Origin: Prinia subflava
Taxonomy: Eukaryota > Chordata > Aves > Passeriformes > Cisticolidae
Length of the DNA stretch: 64,000 bases
NCBI RefSeq assembly: GCF_021018805.1
Contig: NC_086283.1
Location: 7,949,162-8,013,161 of the forward strand
Reading direction: 5' to 3'
The first letter of the stretch is position 1. Every line of letters starts with the position of its first letter. The translations under genes and the position numbers were made by a program. The notes beneath the pieces are model-generated. The model was given only the letters and a program-made list of their open reading frames with translations, ran no database searches and was not told the DNA's origin. This document shows positions 52,001 through 63,174 of the stretch, in pieces.

Positions 52001-55000
52001 TGGAGTATCACACAGTGTTAAATACGCCACTGAGGGCAATGCCATTAAATAAATAAATAGAACAGTACTCCAGGCAACAGCATTCCTTATTAAATAACTC
52101 CTCTACAGCACTCAAGATACTTCTAGCAAACACTTCAGTTGCTAGAGAAAAAAATTAATTGGTTTGAGACAAGATACCTTGTTTACTTTGACTAAAATGG
52201 CTGAAGAAAATTAGTCTATATCTCATGAATATTTGGTATAATGGAGAAAGAAGACTTAAAAATAGCTTGATTCCAAGCTGCTTGATAGACAGCTGTGTGT
52301 GTTTTAGAATTGCTTTATTGTTGCTGGTGGTGCTTCTGTTGCTTCACAGACTTTCCTACTTCAAACTTAAATAAGACCCAGCTGTCCTTTCTATTTTAGC
52401 TTCAAGGACTCCAACTGAATCTTTATGCTTTACAATCACTTTTTAAAACAAAAATTGATCAGAATATAAATGGTTACAATTAAGCAGTGAAATTAAATGA
52501 CATCTCACACAACAAGGAGTCTATCCTCCTGGTAACAGCATCAGGCAAGTGCCAGATGGTCTTTGAGGAAACAGCAGCAGCTAAGAAGCAGAAGGTTTTA
52601 ACACAAAAAAGGTGAGTAGAAGATAGATGTTCAACCCCACTAAAAACTGAGAAACCGTTTTCCAATCTCCCAGTGAGTTTCATTCTTAATTTACAACAGC
52701 AACACTGAAAAGACAAGTACCCAACAAATAAATTTACAGAAGCAGATGTCACCGTGATTTTGTAGGTCTCCATCTACCAATGCCTTTTTTTCTATTTTCC
52801 TACTCAAGATAGTAAAATCACAAGTCTGAGGATTCTTTGAAATAGGTTTTATGGAAGAAGAAGATAGATCACTCCACTTTGTACTATTAAGCATTAGGTA
52901 AACTTTCAAAGTCAATGATTAGCTTAAATCTCATACCTACAAAATTTTCCAAGCAGCTCTTTATGAAGTACTAGAAAACAGTGCCACATTTCAGGCTACA
53001 ATCTATAGCCCTGGATATATAGACCTTGCGAAGGTGTTGTAAAAACCTTCATTTGGCACTTATCAGAGCCCCACGCCTTTGGCTCTCCACCAGAAGGAAA
53101 CTGATATAATCCACACAAAATCTTGTCTCACTGGCTGCAATGCATAACATCAGAACTAGAACAACTTACACACCACCTTCAGCTTATTCTATATCTTTTA
53201 AGGATCTTTTAAGGATCAAAATGTCAACATGCCTACTACATACTGTAACACCTGGGAATAATTTTAGAACAAATATTTCCATAACTGATTTGCTCAAGAA
53301 AACGCTTTCTGTCACTATAAAAAAGCCAAACAACCCGAGTCAAATAGTTCAGTTATGTTGACACAACTCACTTTGTTAGTCATATGCAAGAACAGATATG
53401 TTAGTGAACAGAAAACAGCACTACTACCAGCTCTCACATCAAATGCCAGGTATATGAAGCTATTTGAGATATAAGTCTGGAGGAAGGGTGTATCTTAGAC
53501 AAAAGTAAACAAAAAAAAGACACTCTGCCTGGGCACAGGGCGTTTTTGAAGAGTGGACTTGGGCATATGCACTAGAAGTGTTTTTTCTACAACTTGATGC
53601 TCTCTTGCACATCCATTTCCACAACAACAGAAAGCAGTATGAGTGTCTTTGTTACCTGTGATTCTCGCAGTTAACAAGGTCCAGCACTTAATCCATTTTT
53701 ACTCAGTATACGTGATAATGACTAGAAGCCATGAGTGAGTATTCCTACAATTCAGTCAATACAATTAAGCATTTGAAGCATTTAAGAAAGCATTTAAGAT
53801 TTCAGTATAGCTAACTAATTCTGCATCTCAACTAGCAAGCTTGGTATATTTTTAATACAGGAAACTAAAACTGAAGAAAAACATGCTGCCAGACTGATTT
53901 CCTTTTAAAATATAGCATTATTTTAAAGTATTTTCATTTGGAGCATTAAATTACAGCCAGCTGAGCTGCTTTTCTGTTTCATAAAGCACCTAGATAGAGC
54001 ACTGCTCCCTTTATCATATTCTAACCAAAATATATCTTTTTTTTAAAGCATCACAATTTCAGTCTCAAGAAGTATAAAAAAATATATATACACATATATG
54101 TATTTCTGAAAGTTGTTTCATGCAAATATATTTAAGCATAGAACTTTCCAAGAGGTTCATAAATCAAAACTCTGCTGTACAGCTAGAAATTGTCAGAAGT
54201 GCAATAGTTTAAAAAGGTTCATAAGGTTCTATGCACAAAATAAAACTTACACCATTTTCACATGTGAAAGCCAACCTTTGAACAATATTTTGAACAATAT
54301 TTTATTTTGAACAATAAATTCATCCTGAAGATGAATACTTCATTGATAAATGCACACACACCCAGTATGGGAAATACTGGGAGTTGGACCACGTTTTTTC
54401 AGGTCAAAGTGATGGAGTGATCCTGACCAGACGAGCACTGTTCACCAAGACCTCTGTAATCCACTTAACAGGTGACCTGAGTAGATCTGGGCTTGGGCTG
54501 TGCTGCACAAATTCCTAAATTCCTAGGGTGCAGGATAAACCTAGGCAGCTGACTGTAAGAGAGCAGTCTACATGCAGCTCCTATGTGGCACCAGCAACTG
54601 ACCCACCTGCGTGTCCTCACCTTTATGGAACAGGGCAGCACCAAATTCTCACACAAACGTCCTTTATGACTGACCACCACAATGAGTAAAAAAAATATAG
54701 TGGTAACTCAAACAATGGAAAGGGAAGAAACTCTCCTTATGGACAGGGAGCACACAGCATGCTGCAGATGCATTAAAATCATCTGTGCCATGTAAGATTA
54801 TTTATACTAGTCTCTCTTTTCAGACTCAGCTCTAATAAACAGCATTTTAAATGGCACTTTAGCGCATGAGTGCCTTTTTTACTGAGATCATAATGAACCA
54901 GCACTTCCTGATGAAAACATTCATAATCATTATAAAAATAACAAAATAACAGTGCTAACAAATAGAGCAACAGAAGAAGCTGATCTGACTGTATCCCTTC

Positions 55001-58000
55001 CAGACTGAGAATAATGAACTGGCATTTGGGTACAAGGGAAGCATTCATCAGCATGCTAAATCTATGATGCTTTATTTGAGTTCCCAATATGCAGTCAAAA
55101 ATTAATTATTTTAATACAGGTGGAAGAAATGGAAACACGGATGAAAAATCCATTTTTGATGAAGTCTAAATTTGGTAGCATTCTCATTTATATTCTGGAA
55201 AAAAGATGGATTTATTGATTTAATTAAGTGTGGAAAAAGTCCAATGTGTCTCTCTGGAAACCTAAAAAGACATTTTGTCCCAAACAAACAAAAAAACTGT
55301 GGTGTTTTGAATATTATGGGCTCCAATCATGAATAGGAGACTTCCAACACCTCCTATCCCCTCCATCCCTTCTTTCTCAAATAAAGAAGTCTACCCAAAG
55401 TTCTGACACTTTCATTACAAGGAGAAGCTGGAATTAGGAATTTAATACTTCATCATTTAGACTGAGACACTGTGAAAGATGCTTTACATTTGCACGTTGT
55501 AACTTGCCAAGTACAAATATGTTTATCCATATATTTCAAAACTGAAATACTTACTTGAGACTTAAAGGAATGGGGTATTTTACAAGAAAGTTCTATACAA
55601 CTTTATCAAGTTAGTTTTTTTTGACAGATGATAAAGTATTTTCAATCTTTTATTTACATAACATTAGCATGGTAATAAAAAACCCAACAGAATTAATTCA
55701 GAAAATCCCAACAAAAACCCCAGCCAGCTTTAAAAAAAGCTGTTTTATGTGCTTCTCCAGTGAGGTTACCTTGGCATACCTGTTTCTATAATTTTTCCCG
55801 TATACCTACTTACCAGGAAAACCTTCAAAAGTAATTCTGTCCCCAGGTACCGCTCCAGGTGGGGGAGCCAGAATTTCCACTTTTTCTGGGGAGCTGGCAC
55901 ACATCACCATTGCTTCAGATACTACTCCTCTCATCTTTGCAGGCTTCAAGTTACAGAGTAGTATTGCCATCCGATTTTGCATCTAGAGAGAGGAAAACAG
56001 AAGGATGTGAGTACTTAAAATGCCATCTGGTTTTGGGGACTTCCATTATTTCATTACAATGAATGCTTAAGAATGCTTAAGAAGGGCATGTAGCAACAGA
56101 TTCACAATTTTAATGCCTGGACACCAGTAACATAACATTTAAGCCCCTAAGAGCTGGTCAGTGAATAAGGGATTAAATGTTGAAATGTGCCATATTTATC
56201 ATGGAAACATAAAATATGCAATTTGGAAAATTAAAACCAAGGCTTGCAAGGCATTTCACTTGCATTTCATTTTTATTCATTAAAGGCCACCACTTGAGTT
56301 CACTTTCAATACAGCACTATTAATGAAACAATTTCCATTTCATTATGATAATAATTTAATGATGATAATACTAAAAAGAACAACAACAAAACCAGCCTAC
56401 AAATTAGGCCCATAGGTAAAAACCTCAAACTGTGTCCTGGAAGCTTACAGGACTTTTACATAATGAGCTCACTTGAATCTTAAATTTTATCTTAGTTAAC
56501 CCAAATGCCTTGAGGTTTTTTTTTTAACCACTGAAAATGGCTGTATATACTCTATACTGAATTTGTTAGTGCAAACCTGTAAAATTATGTTTCTCTGTTA
56601 GTTGTTTTATTTTATAATTACAATAATAAACCAGAGAAAACATTCTTTGTTCAGAAAAACTACCACACTTTGGACTCTAAAAGAAACCACACTTTCTAAC
56701 TGAATAAAAATTAAACCCTGAACATTCTTAAGAGGAAAGGTAAAGATGCTACTAGTGCACTACAAGTTTTTAATATTTTTAGATTTTGGTGTTTGTGTAT
56801 CACTTTGAACAAAACCTGCAGGATCCATATTAATAAAACTCATATGATCAACTACTTCAAAAACTGCGTATTTTCCAAGGAAAACACCTTAAAAAGCAAC
56901 AATATAAATAGCCAAAAAGAAGCAGTTGATAAGAAAAAGTTATCTTGCGTAAGTTTCAAGCCAGCCCATTGACTGAAAAATTCTCTAGTTACTGTTATGG
57001 AAATAAGTAGCACAAAACACAAAAAATGGCTGTAGTATGTCAGTGACTGAAATGCAAGTTGTAGCATTATAAGCACCGAAAAATAATTAATGACTGCAAT
57101 GCTAATTACTGGCTGGACATCCCAAAAATCTAGAAAGAAAAGATTTCAAGGCATCTAAGTGCAAGAAAAGGTTTCTGCTACAAAAATCTGAGTATATCGT
57201 TCATAACAGATGTAACTATAATGTATCCTCTTACAATGAATGGCTGTAGAATAGCATTTCTGGAAGATGATGGTGAGCTTTTCTCTTCTTGTTAAGTTTA
57301 AGATACATTCCTGTTCTTCACTTCTGATCACTGACATGAGGTTTTCTTAGGTTAAAGAGGAAGAGGTGACAAAAAGTGACACTGGAGAATTGCCTGAATT
57401 TCAACAACAATTGCCTGAAACAGGTGTTGATGCTAGGAACACACAAAAAGCCAAATGCAGTGGCAGAAAAGCTGTCAATTCCTTTTCACATTTCAGCAAT
57501 TTCCCCAATTGTCCCCAGCTGCCAAAAGAGCTCAACAATGGCGTGGTCCACCTCATGCCAAGATCCTTCCACACCCCTATTACTTGTGACACAACTGCTC
57601 ACAATAGACGTCCCAACTTCTGACATGGCTTCACCACTATGTGAACAAAAACACAGCATTTCACATCTAAAGTAGGCATGCCAGAAGTTTTCACACCCAT
57701 AAATAACTTGCACTGCATACTGAAATGTTAGTGAAGATACATACTGTGCTTCCTAACCAAAAGTAAAATCAGATGATACAAACACTACAGCCTCAAGCTC
57801 TGCTAAATTACCACATCAAACACCAAAATCATGAACAGCTGAATTTTTTGTGAAGAAATTTATAGCTAAGGTCCTTGATCTGATGTATATATTTTTATTT
57901 CAATATATGGCAGTAGACATATGCCAGGCCTTCACATTTTTGAACACTTCAAAAAACACAAAAAGATGGAAGCTTGCCCCTAAGAATTTACTGTCTTAAT

Positions 58001-61000
58001 AGAGACTTGCCAAAACCAAAAACAGACACGCAAACAAAAATGTTCTCAAAGAACATGCAAGGATTATCCCTAATTCTCTGTTAATAGTACTTCAAATTAT
58101 TTTTCCACTCAGAAAAAGGTTAAAGAGAAAAGACTCCTGTTACCATTTCATTCTACACACTTCGTGTTTGTAAGTTTATTTAGAATGGCTTTTAAGATGT
58201 TTTCTTCTACATGCTTTCTTGAAAGCAGACTGCTAAAAGCAAGCAAGTTGAGATTTTGCCCAGCACAAATCCAGTAAGTGGACACTATCAGGTGATCAGT
58301 GCAGAATAGTATTCAGTTGGGTGTTTTTGGCTCAGTAACTTTCTGTAGCATAAAAACAACAACCACAATTTCAATTGCTTCCTAGCTTGCAGTGCTACCA
58401 TTAGGACAGTGTGCAAATAAGGATTGAAAAGACACTTAAGAAAGTGGAGCTTTTTCCAGACTAAGATCATTTCCTTCATGATCCATTTTGCAGTTGCTCT
58501 ACACAACACTGTTTTAAATGCCAGGCTTGCATTTGAATTAAGGAGCAGCCTTCAGTCAATTCCGTTCACCCTCTAGAAGATGTGTGAAAAGGAAACAAAA
58601 CCTTGAAGTCTTAGGTTGTTCAAAGGCACCCATAAACCATCTGTGCCAAATACCAAAGTGTATCAACTAAAAAAAGCATGGACGCAGATTCTATTCTGCA
58701 CAAGGAAGTAAAAATATGCATTTTGTATTCTGATCTTGTTTAAGCTATTCATTGCCAGCTAACTTGAATTTACATGCTCTCTACTTTACTTCATGCCAAA
58801 TATTTCAACAGGCTATAAAAGAGAATTGGAAGGCAAACGTTTCAAAAGTTTGGATCATACAAAAGAAGTTACTATGATTTCTCTGCTACATAACAGTAAA
58901 CCTAAAGGAAGAGTAACATCTGTTTAGTTTAGGAGTCCAGTGTGTACCAATGGCAGAGGAATTGGAAAAAGATCCCAGGATAGAAGCACTTCAATCAGAA
59001 ACTGATTTGGGGTAAGGGTACTTCTCTGGTGTCTGGCAAATGTTGTTAAGCATTACTTCCATCTGCATTTTATTTTTTTTTCCATGACTGTACAAATCTT
59101 CTAACAGAATAAAAACATATCCTATAAACAGATGAACGCCTTAAGATACTTTAGGAAAGGAAAAGCTACCAGTAAATAATTTTGTCAATACCTTATCCAG
59201 AGGAACATGTTTCACTAAACCGCTGACAACAGTCCTTGGGCTTGCTTCACCAACATCCACATGTTCAATATATAGAGTGTCTGCATCTGGGTGCTTTTCG
59301 GCAGTAATAATGCAGCCAACACGAAGATCCAGACGAGAAACATCTACAGGTTTTGCATCGCTACTTCCAGCAGCTGGCTGCTGTTTCTTATCCTTCTTTT
59401 CACCTATTAGAGAACATTTTGTTCATGAAATAAACATTTTAAAAGGCACAACTAATGCATATGCTGCAAGGGAAAAGCAAACTACAATCTCAGAAATAAC
59501 CATAAATTCTGAGCAAAACACAAAAGAAGAGAAAAGAGTTAGCACCTCTGTTACCGGTTTCCAGTGGTGAATCATCATACACACTTCAATTTATATCACT
59601 ACCTCAACTAATTACCACCTCCTGTTTGTAAAGTCACCCTGAATTTAAGTGCAGCTAACACATGTAACACACATACTCTGACAAAGGCCACATCAATTAA
59701 TCAGATCATCCCATTTCAATAATTAGCCATTACCAGTAAGCCTTGCCATGGTGTACTAGGGAATCACAGTCCATCAGGTTATGACTGCTTATCAGCCTTG
59801 TACACAGCCAGAAGCTGCGAAGTCACTGTAACTGCACTGTCACAGCTGCAATGCAACCCTTTAAGATGACCTTAGCCAGCATTCTGCATTTCCTCAAATG
59901 GAACAGTGCATGAAAATGCTTATGGCTTATGAGATTCCCCTGGTGTGGTGTCTTTATCCTATGATCATCACTGCTTTATACTATACAAACTGTATAGTAT
60001 AAAACAACGCTCCCCATATTCAGGTGCTTATTTAATCATAGAATCATAAAATATGTAATATTCCTTTCAAGATGAGCAAGTTGCATCCAGTTTGTAGATA
60101 AGATTGTGCTGTTTAGGAGACATTCAAGACTTGTTTAACAGCTATAATCTCTTGGAGATTAAAAAAGTCTAAGATATGCTTACTTTAAATAAGCACATGT
60201 TATTCTTTCATCCAAGATAACTTACATATTAATGTAAACTGAACTTCCTTCTTAAAGGAGCAAAAAAGGAAAAATGGACACAACATGCAATTTGATTTAA
60301 TTCGTCATTGTTCCAGTATGGCCTGAAATTACACGATTCAATAATAAAAGGCAGTATTTTTTAATATAAGCAACAGCTCTTCAAAAATATTTGTTCATTT
60401 ATTTTGAATGATAAGCCCTAGTGATTATGACTGGGGTTTTTTTAGTGTAATTGACAATTTGATTAATAAAATCAGTTGTATATACAATAATATAAGAAAC
60501 TGGAAAAAATCCAATCAAAACAGCTAACATATAATATCTAAAATAATCTGAAAGACCTGCTAATCTTATCACTGGTATAATTCCACAGTTCTGTTCATGA
60601 CATTCCTTTACAAGAGAAATGAAGTCTTTCCTCAAAAGAGAACACAGCAAATATGTACATGATGTGTATATATACAGATACATAGAAAATATTCATTTCA
60701 ATGCCACAGGCTAAGGAGAAAAAGTCACTCCTCTGGCCAGTGTTGGAGTCAGTCTAGAATGAATATCCAGAGAAATCACACAGATGAGGTTTGCAAGAAG
60801 TAGAACAAAGAATATGAGAATAACCTGAGAGGAAAGAGATGACATAGGTGACAGAAAGCAAACAGGTTTGAGATAGTCCATCATTTCACCAATTTCTAGA
60901 CTTAAAAACAAATTTTACATATTGGGCACTTTAATTGTTAAATGCAATACCTTCAGCAGATGCTGAACTCCACAGAAATAGCCTGTGCAGGGCAACTATT

Positions 61001-62008
61001 TAATGTGCATGCTGTAATTCAGCAGAAAGCAGAATAGACTGCTTTCCACAAGAGATGAGCTGAGTTGGCCAGAGCATGGTGCTCATAACACCAAATTTGT
61101 GGGTTCAACCCCTGTATAGGCCATTTGCTTAACAGGTGGACTTGATGATCCTTGGGGTCCCCTTCAACTCAGAATACTCTGTGATCTGTGTTTTTCTGAC
61201 TGAATTTAAGTTTCTTGTACATCCCCTCATCATATATAGAAAGTTTTATTTTTCCTTACCAACTGAACACTTGCTCTCTAGCCACTGAATACTAAAAGGA
61301 AAAAAATAATTTCCTGATATAACATGTGGCCTCTGCTTTTGTATTTACAGATCTGTGGAATATTAATGTGTCAATGGCTGAAATACATCAAAAATATAAA
61401 AGAGCTTATAAGTCTCTGTATAGTTGACCAGAAAAGTAAGAGACAATGAGCTATCCTAATATCCAAATTCTGAAAACCTGCACGAATCTAATCATAGCAA
61501 ATTAATAATAGTCTGCATAAGAGAATGACTGCCTAAACGCAGGTTTAAGCTACAAGATACACTTGCACAAAAGTACAGCTGTCCAACAGATATGCCTTTT
61601 TTTTTTGGTGGTGGTGGTTTTTTAAATGACAAAGTGCAGTCACATTAAACAGAATTTGGCATGTATCCAATGAAAGGAAGATTCTCTAGCTTACCTGACA
61701 GCCTTCATTAGGTTTGAGTACTTTCAAGATTTAAGAGCTAGCACATGACTCTTCCTACTGTAGCTGTATGAAAACTTTTTTTGTGTGTTGAAAATCATGC
61801 AAAAACACTTGCACTCAACTGTCTATCAGAGATAAGAAAGGTGAAGTACCTTTTTTTTCTACTTTTTCTTTCTTTTTCTTTTCTTCATCTTCACCTTTAA
61901 CTTGATCTTTGGAACCAGAAGATGCTGTAACTGCTGTAGGTTGTGGAACATCCTCTGAAAATGGTGTTGTAGAAAGGGTTGTACCAGGAGGAACCGCAAT
62001 CTGCTTTA
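48932..62008 (-). CDS. AIMP1: AIMP1 (p43, EMAP-II precursor), last four coding exons; 5' end outside window
   Basis: The CDS joins, in minus-strand order, 62008-61850, 59403-59192, 55982-55814 and 49098-48932, giving 234 complete C-terminal residues plus stop. AIMP1 is a noncatalytic scaffold of the cytosolic multi-tRNA-synthetase complex that binds tRNA and ArgRS; its C-terminal part is released as the cytokine EMAP-II. In order the sequence shows a Ser/Thr-rich linker, a lysine-rich segment ([20 protein letters not shown]), then the tRNA-binding OB-fold beginning [12 protein letters not shown] with the [11 protein letters not shown] signature, the [20 protein letters not shown] block, and the C-terminal EMAP-II extension ending NSGIK. 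All junctions are GT-AG and phases agree throughout. The human protein has 312 residues, so the N-terminal leucine-zipper exons must lie beyond position 64000. The gene is convergent with GIMD1. Identity is near certain; no frameshift or stop is seen. Confidence 0.97.
49099..55813 (-). other. AIMP1 intron (6.7 kb)
   Basis: GT-AG intron between the central and terminal EMAP-II exons. It is AT-rich, with short tandem duplications (53184-53220, 54277-54316) and an AT/TA-rich patch near 54080-54105. I recognise no transposon, RNA gene or nested coding exon; open frames inside it look like chance. Confidence 0.85.
54277..54316. repeat. Short tandem repeat, unit TTTGAACAATAT
   Basis: Three imperfect copies of a 12-14 bp word, the third preceded by a TTTTA insertion. 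It lies within the last AIMP1 intron and no function is implied. Confidence 0.6.
55814..55982 (-). CDS. AIMP1: AIMP1 coding exon: central EMAP-II block
   Basis: A 169-nt exon, acceptor CTCTCTCTAG, donor GTAAGT. It starts at a codon boundary with [20 protein letters not shown] and ends ITFEGFPG, with the last Gly split across the next intron. The residues NLKPAKMRG and [14 protein letters not shown] are hallmarks of the tRNA-binding domain shared with the TyrRS C-terminus. Confidence 0.97.
55983..59191 (-). other. AIMP1 intron (3.2 kb)
   Basis: GT-AG intron in phase 0. A small 10-bp tandem duplication (about 56066-56084) is present. The overlapping open frames at 57366-57713 on both strands have no recognisable homology. 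Nothing else is identified. Confidence 0.85.
59192..59403 (-). CDS. AIMP1: AIMP1 coding exon: start of EMAP-II, tRNA-binding OB-fold
   Basis: A 212-nt exon between acceptor CTCTAATAG and donor GTATTG, ending in a complete codon. It encodes [13 protein letters not shown], then the EMAP-II junction [12 protein letters not shown], then the first OB-fold strands with RVGCIIT and [16 protein letters not shown], ending [12 protein letters not shown]. The RVGCIIT heptad lies where the chemotactic heptapeptide of EMAP-II is described in mammals. Confidence 0.97.
59975..60003. repeat. Perfect inverted repeat, 13-bp arms, 3-base loop
   Basis: TTTATACTATACA is followed by AAC and then its exact reverse complement TGTATAGTATAAA. 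In RNA or single-stranded DNA this would form a tight hairpin. It is AT-rich and sits within an AIMP1 intron. It could be a local palindromic mutation or the remains of a short inverted-repeat element. Confidence 0.8.
60033..60090 (-). mobile_element. Probable CR1 LINE 3'-end fragment
   Basis: AATCATAGAATCATAAAAT resembles the reverse complement of the CR1 terminal octamer repeats (ATTCTATG). The next 35 bases (CCTTTCAAGATGAGCAAGTT and on) fit a degraded reverse complement of the CR1 3' UTR. The match is short and diverged. Confidence 0.4.
61053..61195 (+). mobile_element. tRNA-Ile-derived SINE with CR1-like tail (TguSINE1 type)
   Basis: The 5' part (about 61053-61123) follows tRNA-Ile: an A-box-like GAGCTGAGTTGGCCAGAGC, GTGGTGCTAATAAC-like sequence around a mutated anticodon loop, and B box GGTTCAACCCC at 61102-61112, ending GGCCA. 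The 3' part reads GGTGGACTTGATGATCCTTG onward to TCAGAATACTCTGTGATCTG, which is a CR1-type 3' end and is presumably how the CR1 enzyme recognises it. This structure is known for TguSINE1 of passerine birds. The copy is antisense to AIMP1 and moderately diverged, so it is not a functional tRNA gene. Confidence 0.85.
61850..62008 (-). CDS. AIMP1: AIMP1 coding exon: Ser/Thr linker and lysine-rich segment
   Basis: A 159-nt exon with acceptor TTTGATTTTAG and donor GTACTT. It starts with two bases of a Val codon and ends with one base of a Gly codon. It reads [17 protein letters not shown] onward and ends in [10 protein letters not shown]. The first half is the poorly conserved linker of the family; the lysine-rich half is basic and probably supports nonspecific tRNA contact. 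Confidence 0.95.
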
Positions 62009-62799
62009 CTAAAATCAAAACCACAAAAGTTAGGGCAGTACCTGAACTTTGAACAGTGACATTTTAAAGTGTACAACATAAATGAAAAAACAGAGAGAAC
62101 TGAAAAGTTTAATATACTTAATATACTAATATATCCTTAACATAATAAATGACTTATACTTAGTCATATACTAAACCACAACTGCTGAGTAGTGAACCAC
62201 ATCAGAACTCAAATCTATATATGATTCTTAGGATCAATTAAAACAAAGTGTTTGACTACACATTTTTTAAATGCAAAAAAGTGCTAAATAAAAGAAAATA
62301 TATAAGGAAACAGCATCTCTTTTTGTAGTTGATTTCAACATCTAGTTGTTTTTTCTACCAATTCCCTATTTCCCATTTGTTTAGTTTCAGTTTATAGCTA
62401 CTAGCTCTTGTCATACTGGAGACTATTCCATAAATGAGTTACGCACAAAATCATTCTTATAGTGAATTCAGATATTCAATTCAACTCTTACAATTAACTT
62501 AGGTAACTGAGCCTGAATAAAACAAAATTACCTGCAGCCCTAACATGATCTGCTGATTTCTCACTTCGCTTCCCTAAATTCTGCATGTTACTTTCAACAG
62601 CTCTTTCTAATCTGCCGATACAGAGTTCTGGACATTGCACTATCAATCTTATCAGATGAAAGTGTAAGAATCACCTCTTCTCTACATTCTGCTCTTCAAG
62701 AATCTCATCAAGGCCAGTAATTGTTAACCAAAAATTAACCCAATAATTGTACTGGGTAAGCATCATCAGTACACTAGACAGTATCATCAAGGCTCCCTT

Positions 62800-62870
62800 T
62801 CCCAAGAAAGGATACAAGAGATGATCTTCTGAAGTTCCTTTCAATCCAGGCTGTTTTATCATTAACAACA
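62800..62870 (+). mobile_element. Probable old CR1 LINE 3'-end fragment
   Basis: GAGATGATCTTCTGAAGTTC followed by CTTTCAATCCAGGCTGTTTT closely resembles the CR1 3' UTR end, which typically reads GATGATCTTCTGAGGTCCCT then TCCAACC and an octamer repeat. The preceding AAGAAAGGATACAA is also compatible. No 5' part is recognisable. Confidence 0.5.
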
Positions 62871-63154
62871 GATAAATCCTTCTGGTGTCACCATTATAGA
62901 ATTCTCCATTCTGCATACATGTTTTGTTTTGCATTTCAGATATATACTAACTTTCCTGAAGAACTGCACTTTGTTAGTTGATGCATGTCCTCTTCAACGC
63001 AGAAGTGATCAGCACAAATTATATTCTTATAAACAACTTTCTAGAATCATTTGAATGTGAGATTTGTTGTATCAACAACCATTTGCTTGCTCGTTGAGGA
63101 AAGTCTTTGTTTCTCAGGTTTTTGAAAAAATATCATGTTTCGAAAATATTTTGA

Positions 63155-63174
63155 AAAAATATCTAGATATTTTT
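63155..63174. repeat. 20-bp perfect palindrome
   Basis: AAAAATATCTAGATATTTTT is its own reverse complement, and a related TTTTGAAAAAATATC word occurs about 30 bp upstream. It is AT-rich and its significance is unknown. Confidence 0.7.

Larger units (their letters stand above)
59404..61849 (-). other. AIMP1 intron (2.4 kb) containing a SINE
   Basis: GT-AG intron, phase 1. It carries a tRNA-derived SINE on the opposite strand to AIMP1 (about 61053-61195), a probable CR1 3'-end fragment (60033-60090) and a strong inverted repeat (59975-60003). Confidence 0.85.

Noticed and set aside
57366..57713. Overlapping open frames on both strands in an AIMP1 intron
   Set aside because: No recognisable domain, no splice context, and frames are open on both strands, which suggests composition and not coding.
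61053..61123. tRNA-Ile gene
   Set aside because: The stem and anticodon region are mutated and the sequence continues into a CR1-like tail, so it is the head of a SINE and not a functional tRNA.
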